From the NCBI GenBank assembly GCA_001724265.1, contig MEDY01000171.1:36447-100446 (forward strand): a stretch of 64,000 nucleotides of DNA. The letters run 5' to 3'. A model generated the notes under the pieces. That model had not been told where the DNA came from and made no database searches. It saw nothing but the letters and a program-made list of their open reading frames with translations. This stretch comes from Rhizaria sp. SCN 62-66 (Eukaryota > Rhizaria, unplaced). Of the stretch, positions 32,501-44,806 are shown piece after piece. A program made the position numbers and the translations under genes. Position 1 is the first letter of the stretch, and each line of letters begins with the position of its first letter.

Positions 32501-35372
32501 CTGCGGCGCGTGCCAGTGCCAGGGCTCTTGGTCCGGTGTGTTCTGCGGCACGTGCAACCACGCATGTTACACTGCGGGAGGCGTAGCTAACGCAACGTGC
32601 TCGGGCTGCACCTGCATCGCAGGCTGGACGGGTTTGTCGTGCGCGTGCCGCTATGCCACAATCCGCATCGATTTCGCGGCCTCGCACAACTCGCTCGTCT
32701 GGCGCGCCGCACAGGACGCTGCCGTCGCCGCGGCGGAGGCGGCTGGGAATGCGACCGCCGTGGCTGAAGCGCGCGCGCGGCGTCAGGTGGCGAAGAGAGT
32801 GTGGCTGTCGACGGTGCAGGACGAGCTCGACGTTATTATTAATGGTGACAGTCAGGCGACTGCGATTTCCATGGTGATTGTGGAGCAGTATGTCGGCACA
32901 ACCGAACTCACGGCGACCGACCGCATGATCTTGGTGCAAAGCAGCACCAACAGCAGCAGTGTGTCGACACTGAGTACTGTTTCAGTCTCGTTCCAACTGC
33001 ACAACCTGCTTGCCTGCGCGGGTAAGGAAGTGTACCTGGAGACGTTTTACTCCGCGATCCGCCGCGACGTGCGCGACTTTCTCTCGCTGTCTGGCGACCC
33101 CGGCGCCATCACCTCCGGCAATAGCTCTTTCCTTTTCGCATTGCTGCCTGGCAACGACGACAATGATAGCATTTTCTCGGACTCTGCCGCCGCCACTGCA
33201 GCCTCCGCGTTTGCGGCGCAGCACCACATGTCGCCGCGAGAGCGTTTGCACCGCCACCGCGCCAATCGCCGCTCACATGCTCTCAAGCACGGTGCAGACG
33301 GCTCTTACAAGCGCATGCACGACACCACCACACTCACAGTCACCCACTCGGCTTCCGTGCCGCGAGCCTTCGCTGCGGCACCGCTGGTGACCTCCTCCAG
33401 CGACGTCTCCGAGCTTAACATGGACCCCATCTACGCCGCAATTGCGCGTCTCGTCCTCGCTTTCAACCGCGGCGCCTTCGGCGGCAGCGACACGCTCTCT
33501 GGTGTCACGCCCGACGGCGGCCTCGGCGTCAGCGACCCCGTCTGCGACAGCGCTGCGAGCGCTGACGCCGACTTTGCCACGACTGATCTGGCCGCTGCGA
33601 CTGCAAGCGTGACGTGCCCAGCCGGCGTTCCCGGCGCAGTGGTTGCGTTTCCAAGTGAACTTCCCGTGGATATCTCGGAGTCCACCGGGTCGGGTCTTGC
33701 GCCCGCGACTGTTGGCATCATTGCCGGCTGCTGCGCCATTGCCGCTCTGGCCGCGCTCGTCGCGGTCCTGGTGTGGTTCCGGCTGTTGTGTTTCGCAAAG
33801 CCCGCGACCGACGACGGCGCGCAGGAGCCCGCGCCAGTGCTCGATACGCTGGCTGCTGCGGACGAGGAGGTCGCCTCTGGTTCCGTGACTGAGCAGCACA
33901 AGGCGCCTGCTTTCGGCACAGCCGCGTTTGAAGCCGCGACTGCTGCTGCTACTGCAACTATGTCCTCGACAGACTCCCACCTTAATAATCGTGGCAAAAG
34001 ACCGCCAGCCGCATGCCAGAAGACGCCCGCAGTTGAGGAAGATTCGCAATTCTTCTCGCTCGGAACAGTCACACTCGTCACCACAGGAAAGCCTAGACCT
34101 GGAGACGACGACTGCGGTACGACTCCTGCCGCAGAGCGCCAACGCGCGCGCCAAGGTCGCGCAGTGCCGCGGCATTGTCCGGCGCCGCTGTACCCACCCT
34201 CGCTGCCGCGTGTGGACAGCACCGAGCGCGCGGGGCTGGCGCTCGACGTGGGCCCCCCATTCCTGTCCGCGGGCGACGCGCTCTACTTCCCTGCGCCCGA
34301 CTCCGTTGCGGCGGATGCGGCCGCGCCCAACGCCTCGGCAGAGCCCAACGCCGCAGCTTCTCCTGGTGTGACGACGCATCAGACCGACGGTCACGGGCGC
34401 CATAAACGCACCCCACTTGCCGCGCAGCACCCTTTCCCCGCCGCAATGTCCACCAACGCGTTCCCTCGGGCCGCCACTGCGGCGGCCACCGAGCGCGCAA
34501 GCTTTGCCGGCGGTCGCAGTGACGGCGCTCCCGCCACCGCCGCCATGGACGCAGACGCAGACGCAGGCCCCGAAGACCCGTTCAACAGCGGACAACTGCG
34601 CTTGGGCTCTCGCGCAGCGGCGATGCACTAGAGACACGAGACGGCGTCCACACTGCCTCCGGTGCGCGCCCTGCAGCATTCGCCGGCGCGCCACATCCAC
34701 TTCGACGTCTCCAACCCGGGTACAGCCCTCGACGCGGTGACGGTCAGAGGCAGACCTGCGGGTGGAGGTCCGCTGCCGTTGCCGTCGCCGTCGCCGTTTT
34801 CGTCGCTGCCGCACCCGGCGCCGCCCGACTGCTCGTCTGTGCCCGTCACTGCTCCAGTGAGTACACCCGTCTTTGTAACCGCCTCCTCGAATGTGCCTTC
34901 TTCTGCTTCTGCATTTCCTGCATCTGGTTCTGGGTTTCTCCCTGCACCTGTGCCTGCGCCAGTACTGCGTCCGTCGGCTGCGTCAACGGCGTCTTCGTCC
35001 GTGTCAACGTCTGCTTCTCCCCTGCTCAGGATCGGAACTTCACTCGTGGTGGGGACCTCTACTGCGCCAGCCGTGCCTGCGGCGCCCGCGACAGCGGCGC
35101 CATTGGCCGTTTGTGCAGTGTCCTCTGTCCCCTCGGCTGCTGGCGACGGCCCTGGTGATGCAGACGGAGATGGAGACATCGACCGCAATGAAAGCGTTCG
35201 GACTGTCGCTACGGCATCGACACCGTCGACCGACCACTCCATGGACGTGAGCCCGTACGTGACCACGGATGGCGTGCAGTCGGCGCGGCCACGCGCGCGG
35301 CCGCGGGCGTGGGAACAGGGCCTGTGGGCCGTGACCAACTCCCCACAGCAAGCCTCGTCGCCTCCGCAGTAA
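29523..35372 (+). CDS. TSP1/EGF-like repeat type I membrane protein with two in-frame UAG codons
   Basis: 1,949 residues if UAG is sense at residues 315 and 1703; ends in UAA. Residues 1-28 are a signal peptide (TSLLVLTVIAFSASLASA). The ectodomain is Cys-rich. Thrombospondin type 1-like motifs occur near 165 (WPTCDVACG) and at 314 (W-UAG-AACDAGCGTSTRRR). Further Cys-rich repeats follow. EGF-like modules are seen near 685-730, 870-915 (CGNGGACDGTSGHCVCVNGW) and 975-1045. A single membrane span lies near 1396-1422 (VGIIAGCCAIAALAALVAVL), and a 520-residue disordered cytoplasmic tail completes it. The architecture suggests a surface adhesion or receptor protein; ligand unknown. Read with the standard code it would be cut into three pieces, separating the signal peptide from the membrane anchor. 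Confidence 0.85.
30465..30467 (+). other. In-frame UAG codon (residue 315) of the TSP1/EGF protein
   Basis: It lies between the Trp and first Cys of a TSP1-like motif (SVALW-UAG-AACDAGCG), so coding continues across it. Confidence 0.9.
34629..34631 (+). other. In-frame UAG codon (residue 1703) of the TSP1/EGF protein
   Basis: The frame stays open for a further 246 codons of the same Ala/Ser/Pro-rich, GC-rich composition, to UAA at 35370. Confidence 0.75.
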
Positions 35373-36535
35373 GAGTGGCACTCGGCCAGCATACCCTGTT
35401 TCGACCTTCTTTTTTTAATTTTGTTTGTATAATAAGAACTATCCTTAACTTTAACGCGCATTTTATATTTCATGCTTGAAGTACTTAGTGATATAATGTA
35501 ACTTCCCTCCGATCTTTCTTCCGCTTCTTCATGTGTGACGCTATTTGTTTTACTACTTCAAGGTTGTTGTGCCTTGTTGGAGATATTATTTTTTTGTTAT
35601 AAGTTGTTCTTAACACATTTTTCATGAGCTACATGCTCATTTCTCGATTCTACTTTGTTACTGTGGACACAATGTCGCAATGATTATCGCACTCGTGATA
35701 GAGGGTCTGAGTTAAAAAATGCCTACAAGACAATGTGATGCCTTGCATGATGCGATGAATCGGTCTTGGATCATATTTTCTTCACCCCGTTGTGCAAAGA
35801 TTGTACACAGAACCAACACGACCTGCCGACAAGCTCGAATATGCAACCTGTCCCATGCCCCATATTGTCGCTTCACGTCGTCTCCCGCTTTTAAGATCAG
35901 AATGTTTATGATGAGAGTTAGCGCGCGTCCACGCAGGTTCAACCCGTACAATACAGACGGGGTATCTTCCAATGTATACATGTTTTCACGACTCTCGTGA
36001 TTAGCCGGATCATCGATGAACTTGATTTGTTAGCGCTTGATTTGTGAGCTACCACGTTACTTTGCTAAACATGAACACTTGGACTGAAATAAGTTGTATT
36101 GCTCAAACATAGTGGCTAGAGTATATTTATGCAAAAATATAAATGTAGCTGTACAGTAGCTTATATACACAAACGATTTAGGTGGTTTATAAATCATGTC
36201 TTGTCAAGTGGTTCTGGCGGAGATTGGAGCCATTTTTTCGGAACCGTTTTTCTGCTGTGATCAATGGATTGGTTTTGCTTTCCCGTTCATAACCAGGTTT
36301 TCGTCACATGTATCGAGATACTACACCTTTAGTCGTAATACCCATGCTGCCCTATGTACTGATCTATTTCGTATGCATGTTCAGCCGAGATGTCATCCAC
36401 TGGCTTGACTGTAAGGCAACGTCACCTCTTAAACCCAGATCATGGCACTTTTCTCACTGAGCCCCTTCTCCTGCGTAACACTGCCGTTGCAGTATTCTTT
36501 TTCTTGGTGCAGCTTCATTGTTTATAACCGCGCAA
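35373..36535. other. Long AT-rich intergenic region
   Basis: About 1.16 kb. A more GC-balanced island at 35712-36000 is open on both strands (about 90 codons each). I recognise no product, and neither frame looks like a known family. A GTTCAACCC string at 35938 resembles a tRNA B box but lacks a T-stem. The 5' leader of CCCH protein B lies at the right end. Confidence 0.5.
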
Positions 36536-38457
36536 ATGCAGTTTGACCCCAACTCGGGGTATCCCGGGACGTGGACACACCCTGGGGTCACTCAACAAGC
36601 GTCCCCTTAGTTCAATCAGCAACACCAGCTCCAGCAGAGTGCCTACAACGCCCAACAGTTCCAGCAGCTGTCCCAACAAGTTCCTACCCAGCAGCAATAC
36701 CTCGTCAACAACCAATATGCTGCGCTGCAACAACATCAACAGCATCTTGCGCTACCGCAGAGTCAGTTTTCTCAAGCTCCGAGTGCCTTCACTGGGGCTT
36801 CACCACAAGCCCCCCCAGCCTCGCCTCCGAGCACATCAGCGTCCCAACCACCCGCTGATGACGCCGGCACGGAGCGCATCCTGTATCTGAACCACTTAGC
36901 CGCGTCGCTGCGCACGCTGACGCTGTACGCCGGCATCCGCACGCTGCATGGCTTCCGCCTCAGTCTGCGCACGGCCAACGCCATGCGCGCGCGGCACCGC
37001 TCGCTCAACAACCCGACAGCGCCGGCACCGCTGCTGCTTTTCGTGACGCGCCACCCGCACGCCGTGGCCGTGCTTGTGCCCGCCTCGCTGCGCCTGCGCT
37101 CGCTGCTCGCCTTCGCTGCGCCCTACGTGCAGCTAGGCGGCCGCTCCGTCGCCACCTCAGCCGAGGACTGGCGCGTGTACCCGGCGCCGCTGAAACCCGC
37201 GCTGCCCGCCGCGGCACTGGACCGCTCGCTGGCCGAGCTCGCGCTGCCCTTTGGCGCCGTGCTCGACCTGCAGCCCGTGACTGCGCCCGCGGCGGCCGCG
37301 CGCACCGCCGCCGTCGCCGCGGGTGAGACGCTGATGCTGCGCTGCGAGCTCCAAGCACAAAAGGAAGCCTTCAACTTGCTCGCCTCGGCGCGCGCCTCGA
37401 CCACCCCGACTGCCGTGGGCGAGGCCGTCTCCGTCGTGGCGCGCCGCCAGTACGCACAGCTCATGCGCCTATACGCCGGTGCCGGCGTCGCCGACCCAGA
37501 GCCCGACTCCGCCTCTTACTCCTCCAACAGCGGCGGCGAGGCGGCGGCAGAGCAGCCCGTCGCGGTGAGCGAGGTGCTGTTGGACCTGTTCCCGTTGCCG
37601 CCCGCCGTGGCGGCCGGACTCGATGCCGCCGCTGAAGAGCTTCTCTCTTCAGTCGCCGCCTGCGCCAGCGGTTTCGCGCCCCCGCTGTGCGTCCGCTGCC
37701 CCAAGCAGAAGGCCGTCTCATCGTCCCCGTGTGCCTGCCCCAGCAGCAACGGGAGCGGGCAGAGCGACGAGTACGACATCATGGAGTACATTTTCGAGAC
37801 GCACCCCAACCAGGTCGCGGGCGCTAACGCCCACTGCGACCGCTGCGTCAACGGCCGCCGCCCCACAGCGCTCCTCATCTCGACCGCGCCAGAGCCGTCT
37901 CCAGTGTCGGCGTCAACACTAGCCCAAACAACGATGACGCAGACTCAGGCGGCTGCGCAGGGCAGTCCTCCCGCGCTGCGCACCGGCGCGAGCTAGACTC
38001 GTCCCCAGAAGCACAGCCACGGCAACGGCGATAGCAACGGCGACGGCGACTGTAGCGATGAAGATGAGAGCGAGGACGAGGACGACAGCGAGTTTGACTA
38101 CTCGACCGACTCGGAGTCTGACTCGGCTGGTTCTCTCGCCACTGTCTCTGCTGCTGGTGCGCGCCCGCTTGCGCGCTTCAGCGCTCCTGCCAGCGCACAG
38201 AGCAGCGCGCACCACTGCCACCACGGTACCTGCGCGCACAGCACAGGTGCGAGCGTGAGTAAGCAGGCCGCCGCGGGGACCGCGTCAGCTTCCGCGTCAA
38301 TGTCCGCGGCAACGTCTTCTGGTGCTAAGGGCAGCTTGAACGCCACCAGCGCCAAAAACGCCCCGTCCCAAGTTGCAAGCACGACTGCCGCCGCCAAATC
38401 TGGCGCCAAAGTCGGCAATAAGGCCACGGGCGGTAAGACTGCCACTGCGCCGGCTGG

Positions 38458-38509
<52 letters not shown>

Positions 38510-41470
38510 ACGGCAGCCGGCAAGCGCGGCGCGAAGCGCGGCGGCCGGGACGCGGAGAGCGATGAGGAGGACGCGCCATGGATGCACCTGAGCGAGGACG
38601 ACGACGACAGCGACTTCGACGCGCCGCTCGCGCTAAAGCCCGCCGCTGCACGGAGCGGCAAGACCGTGACTGCCGCCAAGGACTCGCCCCAGACGGCGGC
38701 GGCGCGCGCGAAAGCGCAGCAACTGCTGCAATCCAAGAAACCGACTACCGCGGCGAGTGATGCGTCGACGAACAAGTCGCACAAAGATGTATCTGCCAAG
38801 AAGACGACATCTGCGGCGACTGCGTCCTCGCCGTCCCTCTCAGCGACCGCCGCGGGCGACTGTGCGGGCAAACGCGGCGCGAAGGACAAGGACAAGGTTT
38901 CGGTGTGCGCCAAGTCCTCCGTCTCTGCGGCCGAGTCCGAGCTCGATCCCGACGCGGCGGCGGCTGGTCCGCTGCCGGAGCACGTGCGGCCGACGCAGTT
39001 CTGTGACCCGCTGTCTGCGCCGCCGTACCTGGGCCCCACGGCCGCGCACCTGGCCAAGGCGCGCGCGAGCGAGCGCTGCGAGTGGTTCGAGACGTGCCAG
39101 CACTACGGCTGTCCCTCGCTGCACGGGCCGCGTCGCCGCCGCGACTGTCCACAGGGCCTGGCGTGCGCGCACCGGCCCAAGTTCCCCGCCTTCGCCAACG
39201 CGCACCTGCTCTGGGGGCACAACTACGGCATCACCGCGGCGGCCGCGCAGGCGCCCGCTGCCGAGGCCGTTGGACGCCCGGCACCAGAGTCAATGCCGGC
39301 ACCTGTCAAGGCCGAGAGCAAGGCCGATGTGCCTGAGCCGGAGCCTGTGCCTGCGGTGTCACCTCCCCCAGCGCCGCGCACGATGGCAGACATGCTCCGC
39401 GGTGCGCTCCGGGCCGTCAGTGCCACCGCGCAGGCCAGTGCCAGTGCAGCACAGTCGATCCCGGCCCCCGCGCCGTGGGTCCAGCAGCAGCAGCAGCAGG
39501 AGAGCGAAGGCCGTCCTAGCCCTCTCGCGCCCGAGTCTCCGCCCGCGGTCGCGGTCGCTTCCGCAGTCGCGTCTCCAGTCGTGCCCGCTGCCCCGCCCGC
39601 TGCCGCGCCTGCGGTGGCGTCGGCGTCGGCGTCGGCGTCGGCGTCAGCGTCGGCGTCAGCGTCGGCGCAGGCGAGTCTGAGCGACGCGCAGTGCGAGGGT
39701 GCGGCCGGCTCCGAAGGCGAAGGCGAGGACTGCGAGGGCGAGGACGCGGGGGACCACGACGACGGCGTGTGCCGTCTGCTACACCCCGACGACTACGCGC
39801 GCCTGATGCGCCGCATCGCGTGCGCGCAGCGCGGCCGCTGCCGCCGCTGGGACTGCTACTTCCGCCACCCACTCGCGCGCCCGCAGCCCAAGGTCCCGAC
39901 CGAGATGCGCACCCACTACCACGACTGGTTTGCGCCCATCGAGGCCGCGGCTGACGCGCGCGGCGGAGACCTCGACGCCCACGCTGACGCCCACGCTGAT
40001 GCGCTCTTCGATGACGAAGACTGTGACGACGGCTTTGAGCGCAGCGACTCGGACTGCTCCGACTCCGAGGCTGGCGTAGCCACTGCCGCGGCCCGCGATA
40101 AGCTCGGCTTCGATGGCAAGCGTGGCCCGCGCGCGTCCATTGTGTCGAATGCGTCCTCTGGGTCGGCGCCAGGCGCTACAGCTCTGGTTGCGACTGCGGG
40201 CGGCAAGAAGGCCGCTCCCCGCGGGTCCGCGATGTCGCAGCTGGCCATTCAGTACGCGCTTGAAAACGTCTTCAACGGCGGCGGCGCCGGCGGTGGTCCG
40301 GCCGTGGCGTCGACCGGCAGCTCCACTGTCGACGACAGCGGCGACGCCGCCTCCAACGCCAGCGCACACAAGAAGCCTCCGAAGCGGGGCGACACCAAGC
40401 TTGCTAAAACGAGCGCGCCGGGCCCTGGAGCCGCGGCCGCATCGACCCACCCCAAGCCTGTCGCCGAGCTCTCGACCGCTTCTGCCGGTGCTGCCGGCGC
40501 GGTTCCGGGTGCACCTCTGCGCTCGTCGACGTTCCCCACCGCTGACCCGCAGACTGCGGCCGCGGCAGCCGAGCAGCGCGCGCTCGCCAAGGCCGCGCGC
40601 GCGGCGGACAAGGCGGCGGCCAAGGCGCTTAAGAAGGAATCGGCGATAAGCAAAATTGCATCTCCCGTCGCTGCCGAGACTTCTGACGCGCTCCTCGCCG
40701 CCGCCGCTGCCGCAGACTCAACCACTGCTGTAGCGACAAATGCCGCTAGTGTTGGCATGGTCACAGACTTCTTTACGCCTGAGCAGCTGACGACGGCCTC
40801 TGCGTACGGCTCGCTGTTCGCGTCCGCTGACATGTGGCCCGAGATCGGCCACGACGGCGCGGTTGTGAACGCCGCCGGACTCGGTAGTCTGCACTCGTAC
40901 GCGGGCTCGACCGTGCATTCGCCCTCGGCCGCCGCGGCTGTCATCGGTGCCGCGCCTGGCGGCGAGACCGGCCACGCGGCGCTGCTGCGCGCGAACCTCT
41001 TTGCCAGCGCTGGCGCCACTGGCAGCGGCAGCGGTGCGGTCGGCGCGCGCGGGGGCTCCGTGTCGCTGTCATCGGGCTCCCTTTCGCGCACCAACACGGC
41101 GACGACGTTGCTGGGCACCGAGACGGACTCGCTGCTCTCCAACGCGTACCCGCAGGGTCACGCGCTCGGGCACCAGCACGCCCTCGCTCACGGCCACGGC
41201 CACGGCCAGCACGGGCTTTCGCAAGGTCACGGGCCTGGACATGGGCATAGCAGCGTCGGCGCGCTCGGGCTCCACGGGGCGTACTCGCACCCGCACTCGC
41301 ACACGCTCTCTCCCTCCGCGGCGGGCGCGGCCGCGATCAGCTCGCTGTCGGTGAGTAATATCATGCTCTCTAGCACCAGTGGCACCGGCACCGGCAGCGG
41401 TGCGGGCAGCGCGACGGGCACGCCCAATGTTGGGCCCTACGACAAGACCATGCTCTCCACGTTTTACCTC

Positions 41471-41547
<77 letters not shown>

Positions 41548-41668
41548 GCAGCAACAACAGCATCACTTGTTGCATCAGCAAGCGCTGCAGCAACAGCAGC
41601 AAGCGTTGCAACAGCAACTGCAGCAGCAACAGCAACAACAATATGTGCAGCAGAAGCAGCTTCAACAA

Positions 41669-41725
<57 letters not shown>

Positions 41726-42706
41726 CAACAACTACAACTACAACAACTACTACAACAACACCAACAACAACACCAACAACAACACCAACAACAACACCAC
41801 CACCGCCAACAACAACACCAACAACAACACAACTGGCTCGAAATGTTGCAGCAACAGCAGCAGCAGCAGCAGCAGCAGCAACATCAACAGCAACAATCCC
41901 CGACTCAAATTTCACTTGAGCAGTTGCAGAAGATGTACCCTAACTCCAGTATGCAGCAGCTTTTAATGCTTCAGGAGCAGCTCAACTTGCAGTCCCAGCT
42001 ACAGAACACACTTGCGCTACAGAAGCAACAGCAGCATCAGCAGAATCAACAGCAGCAGCAGAAGCAGTTCCAAAATACGAACAATGCGCAGTCCTTCGTG
42101 CGCACGTCACAGGAGCAGCAGCTGCAACTTCTGATTCTGCAGGCTCAGGCGCAGGCGCAGGCTCAGGCTCAAGCTCAGGTTCAGGTCCAAAAACAGCAGC
42201 AGCAGCAGCAGCAGCAGTCGTCCGTGGACCTGAGTTACCTGGCCAACTCCATGGCCGCTCTCCAGAGCGCGGCTGCGCGGCATCAAAGCGCTGCGGCGCT
42301 GCAAAATCTTCAGGGCACCGGCTACGGCAATCTCGCTGCGCTGCAGTACCAATCTAATCCTGCCGCCGCTGCGGCGCAGCTTGGCTACGCGAATCCTGCC
42401 TCGTACACGGGCGCGCCGCTGGTCACTGCCGCTGGCGCGGGGGGCCCCCACAGTAACATCTCTGTGGCGGCTGCGGCCGCCGCTGCCGCTGCGGCGGCGA
42501 TGGCGATGAGCAACAACCAGCTGCAACAGCAGAAGCAGCAACAGCAACAGCAACAGCAGCAACAACAACAGCAGCAGCAACAGCAGCAGCAGCAGCAGCA
42601 GTATCAGCTTCAGCAACAGTACATTGCGCTGCAGCAGCTGCAACAACAACAGCAACAACAACAGCAACAACAACAGACGCAACAACAACAGTTTTTCGGC
42701 TGGTAA
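36536..42706 (+). CDS. CCCH zinc-finger / poly-Gln protein B, with two in-frame UAG codons
   Basis: 2,056 residues if UAG is sense at residues 25 and 487; starts MQFDPNSGYPG and ends FFGW-UAA. Residues 1-110 are Gln-rich. Residues about 167-252 contain the beta-rich segment shared with proteins A and C (LLLFVTRHPHAVAVLVPASL). A serine-acidic region follows the second UAG. Fingers: CEWFETCQHYGCPSLH near 847 (C-x5-C-x4-C-x3-H) followed by DCPQGLACAH. A second block near 1082-1135 (CAQRGRCRRWDCYFRHP) is clearly homologous to CRTGPNCTKWDCYFKHT in protein C. His-Gly repeats and very long Gln tracts (residues about 1647-2053) follow. A predicted RNA-binding, aggregation-prone regulator; function inferred from the Nab2-type fingers. 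Confidence 0.85.
36608..36610 (+). other. In-frame UAG codon (residue 25) of CCCH protein B
   Basis: Context is TQQASP-UAG-FNQQHQLQQ, a Gln-rich stretch, supporting UAG = Gln. Confidence 0.85.
37994..37996 (+). other. In-frame UAG codon (residue 487) of CCCH protein B
   Basis: The frame continues without any stop for 1,569 further codons that include the zinc fingers; the next stretch is a Ser/Asp/Glu-rich linker (DESEDEDDSEFDYSTDSES). Confidence 0.85.
41474..42703 (+). repeat. CAG/CAA poly-glutamine tracts
   Basis: Several long mixed CAG/CAA runs interrupted by short CAC/AAC and hydrophobic segments encode most of the last 400 residues of CCCH protein B. The CAG/CAA mixture suggests selection for Gln as well as replication slippage. 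Confidence 0.95.
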
Positions 42707-44047
42707 ATTTGTATGGTGTCCAAAGCAGTTGTGTTAGGGTGCGGACTTGATTGCGGACTTGACGTTGATGGTGCTGATCTCACGAGGACTGATAATGCTA
42801 CTCCCAGTTCTTTAAAGGACTCGATCCTAGTCTGTTTCTTCTTTTTAGTTTCAGTATTCTTCTTGGATTATTGGTGTTTCTCACTTTTGTTTCTAAAGCT
42901 ACTGAGATTAGTATTGTTCTCACTCAGGTGTTGCTCCAACTTTTGCTTTCAATATGGTTCACTATATTGAGACTCTCGCTATATTACGTTTTTTTGTCAA
43001 CTTTTCTGTGTTATACTATTTTAATAGTACGTCTTATCTGTCATTGATTCAATTTGTATCCGTGTGCTTTGCTTGTCTTCCAATGTTTTAGGATTAGTGT
43101 GAAGATGTGAATATACGTTTGTGTGAGCGTGTTTGTGTGCGTCCGAGTGTGATTGTGTGCGAGCCGTTCGAGTTGATTGCATCATTACGCCTGCATCACT
43201 GCGGTCAAAGGTCTCCTTCACTCCACACACGCACACTTTGCACACCACGTTATCTTTCCGTGCCTTGTTACCTGTGCATGATGTACGTTTGTGATGGGCA
43301 CAGTCACAGTCATTTCTCCGCCTGTTTAATCCCTGATGAGGCTACGCGCCCGCCCAGCGTCGCACACCGAGCCGAGCCCTCGCGCCCACGGTCGTTCCAG
43401 CGACTGCGAGTATGTCTGAGCGACTCTTGTGTTGCGCGGCCTGGGCCGTGTGCAAACCTTGCGGTTCAGCAGCTTAGTTGGAGAAAATTGTCTCTTTTGC
43501 ATTTGTATGCCATTCTATCGCATACGCCCCCTCGCAAATGGTTTTGCCGACATGCTTTTTGCGTCCGCGTGCACATTTTTTCGATTCCGTGCTTCATGCG
43601 ACTTACAAAAGTGTTTATTTGGTGTTTGCCAGGCCCAAGATTATTTCATTTTCATTGTTTCTTTTTATCATTGTGTATTTTGATGTAGCATTTCTATTGC
43701 CCGTTTTGTCTGTTCTCTCCCTCTGCCTTCGACTTCCCATCGCAAGCTCTTCCCGTGCATCGTCTGCTAATGCAGTGCGTCAGGCCACACGTGTTCTTGT
43801 GACGCTGTGGCCACGGTGACAGCTAGTTCGGCGTTGTATCGTGTTTCTGCACAATTTGTATGTCAATCTGGTAGTAAACACGCATCTCTTAGCTCTAACA
43901 ATGTAACACAAACGGACTACTTGGAAACGATGACGTGTATTCTTCTTGTCGCTTCCCATAATGTTCGCAACTTAACATTCGGTCAATACATGATTACAAC
44001 TCTATTTCAAAACGCCTCTTACGCGCGCACAGTGTAGTGCTGTGCGC
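42707..44047. other. Long intergenic region, convergent 3' ends
   Basis: 1.34 kb of T-rich DNA between CCCH protein B (plus) and the Pkr1-like gene (minus). The longest open frame (43107-43688) starts with a non-ATG codon and has a Cys/Leu/Phe-rich composition unlike the real genes here. No RNA gene recognised. Confidence 0.55.
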
Positions 44048-44806
44048 TCATGCCCTGCGCGCGCGCACACCGTTGTCGGTGTCCAGCTCCACGCGCTCAG
44101 AGTCGGGCTCCTTCTCTGCGCCATGATGCTCCTCAGCATCGGCATTCGTCGCAGCTTCCGCGTCGACCGTGACCTCAGGCGCGGCCTTAGGCGCGACGTC
44201 ACACTTAGAAAGAGCAGCCTCTGGCGTGGACTGCGACTTAGCCGCAACAGGGGCCGTGCTCTTGGTTGCAGTCGGCGCCGTGACAGCCGCCTCATCGTCG
44301 TCGTCCTCGTCTTCGTCCTCGTCTTCGTCCGCATCTTCATCTTCGTCCTCGTCCTCGTCATCGGCAGCGGCGGCCTTAGCGGCGGCGGCGCGCTGCTGCT
44401 CCTCAAAGGCGTTAGACGCATCCAGGATGTCGTCCTTGTATCTAAACGCACAGCAATAACACAAGAATCACACAAACAGAAAAGAAGACGACACAAGGGT
44501 TGATATGTATCATGTAAGGCGGATATCATGTGGTTGTACAACACATAAATTGTGATAGTATGCATCTTGGCGCGCGTGACTGACGTACTTGTTGATGAGG
44601 AAGGCGAGTGTGGTGGTAAGACCAAGCAGGATATAGATGTGGATGGAGCCATTGTTGAGGTACGCAGCAATCACCGCAGTAGTCAGCAGCGCAACAAAGA
44701 CGTAGTTAAGTGCCTGGAAGCTTTGCGGGCGCACGCCGGGGTTAAATGCATCAGAGACGATGGCCTCCGCGAAAGAGACCTCGTTAGCGGGCTTCCTGGT
44801 TGCCAT
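44048..44806 (-). CDS. Pkr1-like V-ATPase assembly factor, two exons
   Basis: Exon 1 is 44806-44589 and exon 2 is 44441-44048; 203 residues, UGA stop. The N-terminal 75 residues have the Pkr1 layout. A short amphipathic segment ends in FNPGVRPQSF, matching the FTPG-T-P block of Pkr1. It is followed by two membrane spans (about 32-50 and 54-72) separated by a short loop (NNGSIH). Pkr1 is an ER membrane protein needed to assemble the V0 sector in yeast. The C-terminal 120 residues are very acidic (runs of Asp/Glu near 100-125) and Ala/Thr-rich, longer than the typical Pkr1 tail. Assignment rests on remembered family pattern and topology, so it is moderate. Confidence 0.65.
44442..44588 (-). other. 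Intron of the Pkr1-like gene
   Basis: 147 nt, phase 2, donor GTACGT, acceptor TGCGTTTAG. Joins FLINK to YKDDILDASN. Confidence 0.88.

Noticed and set aside
35925-35960. tRNA B-box-like GTTCAACCC
   Set aside because: The flanks do not form a T-stem, and no A box or acceptor stem is visible upstream.
43325-43425. C/D snoRNA-like TGATGA ... CTGA pair
   Set aside because: No terminal stem and no recognisable guide; such pairs occur by chance.
43107-43688. 193-codon plus-strand frame in the intergenic region
   Set aside because: Non-ATG start, Cys/Leu/Phe-rich, T-rich DNA, and no similarity to any family.
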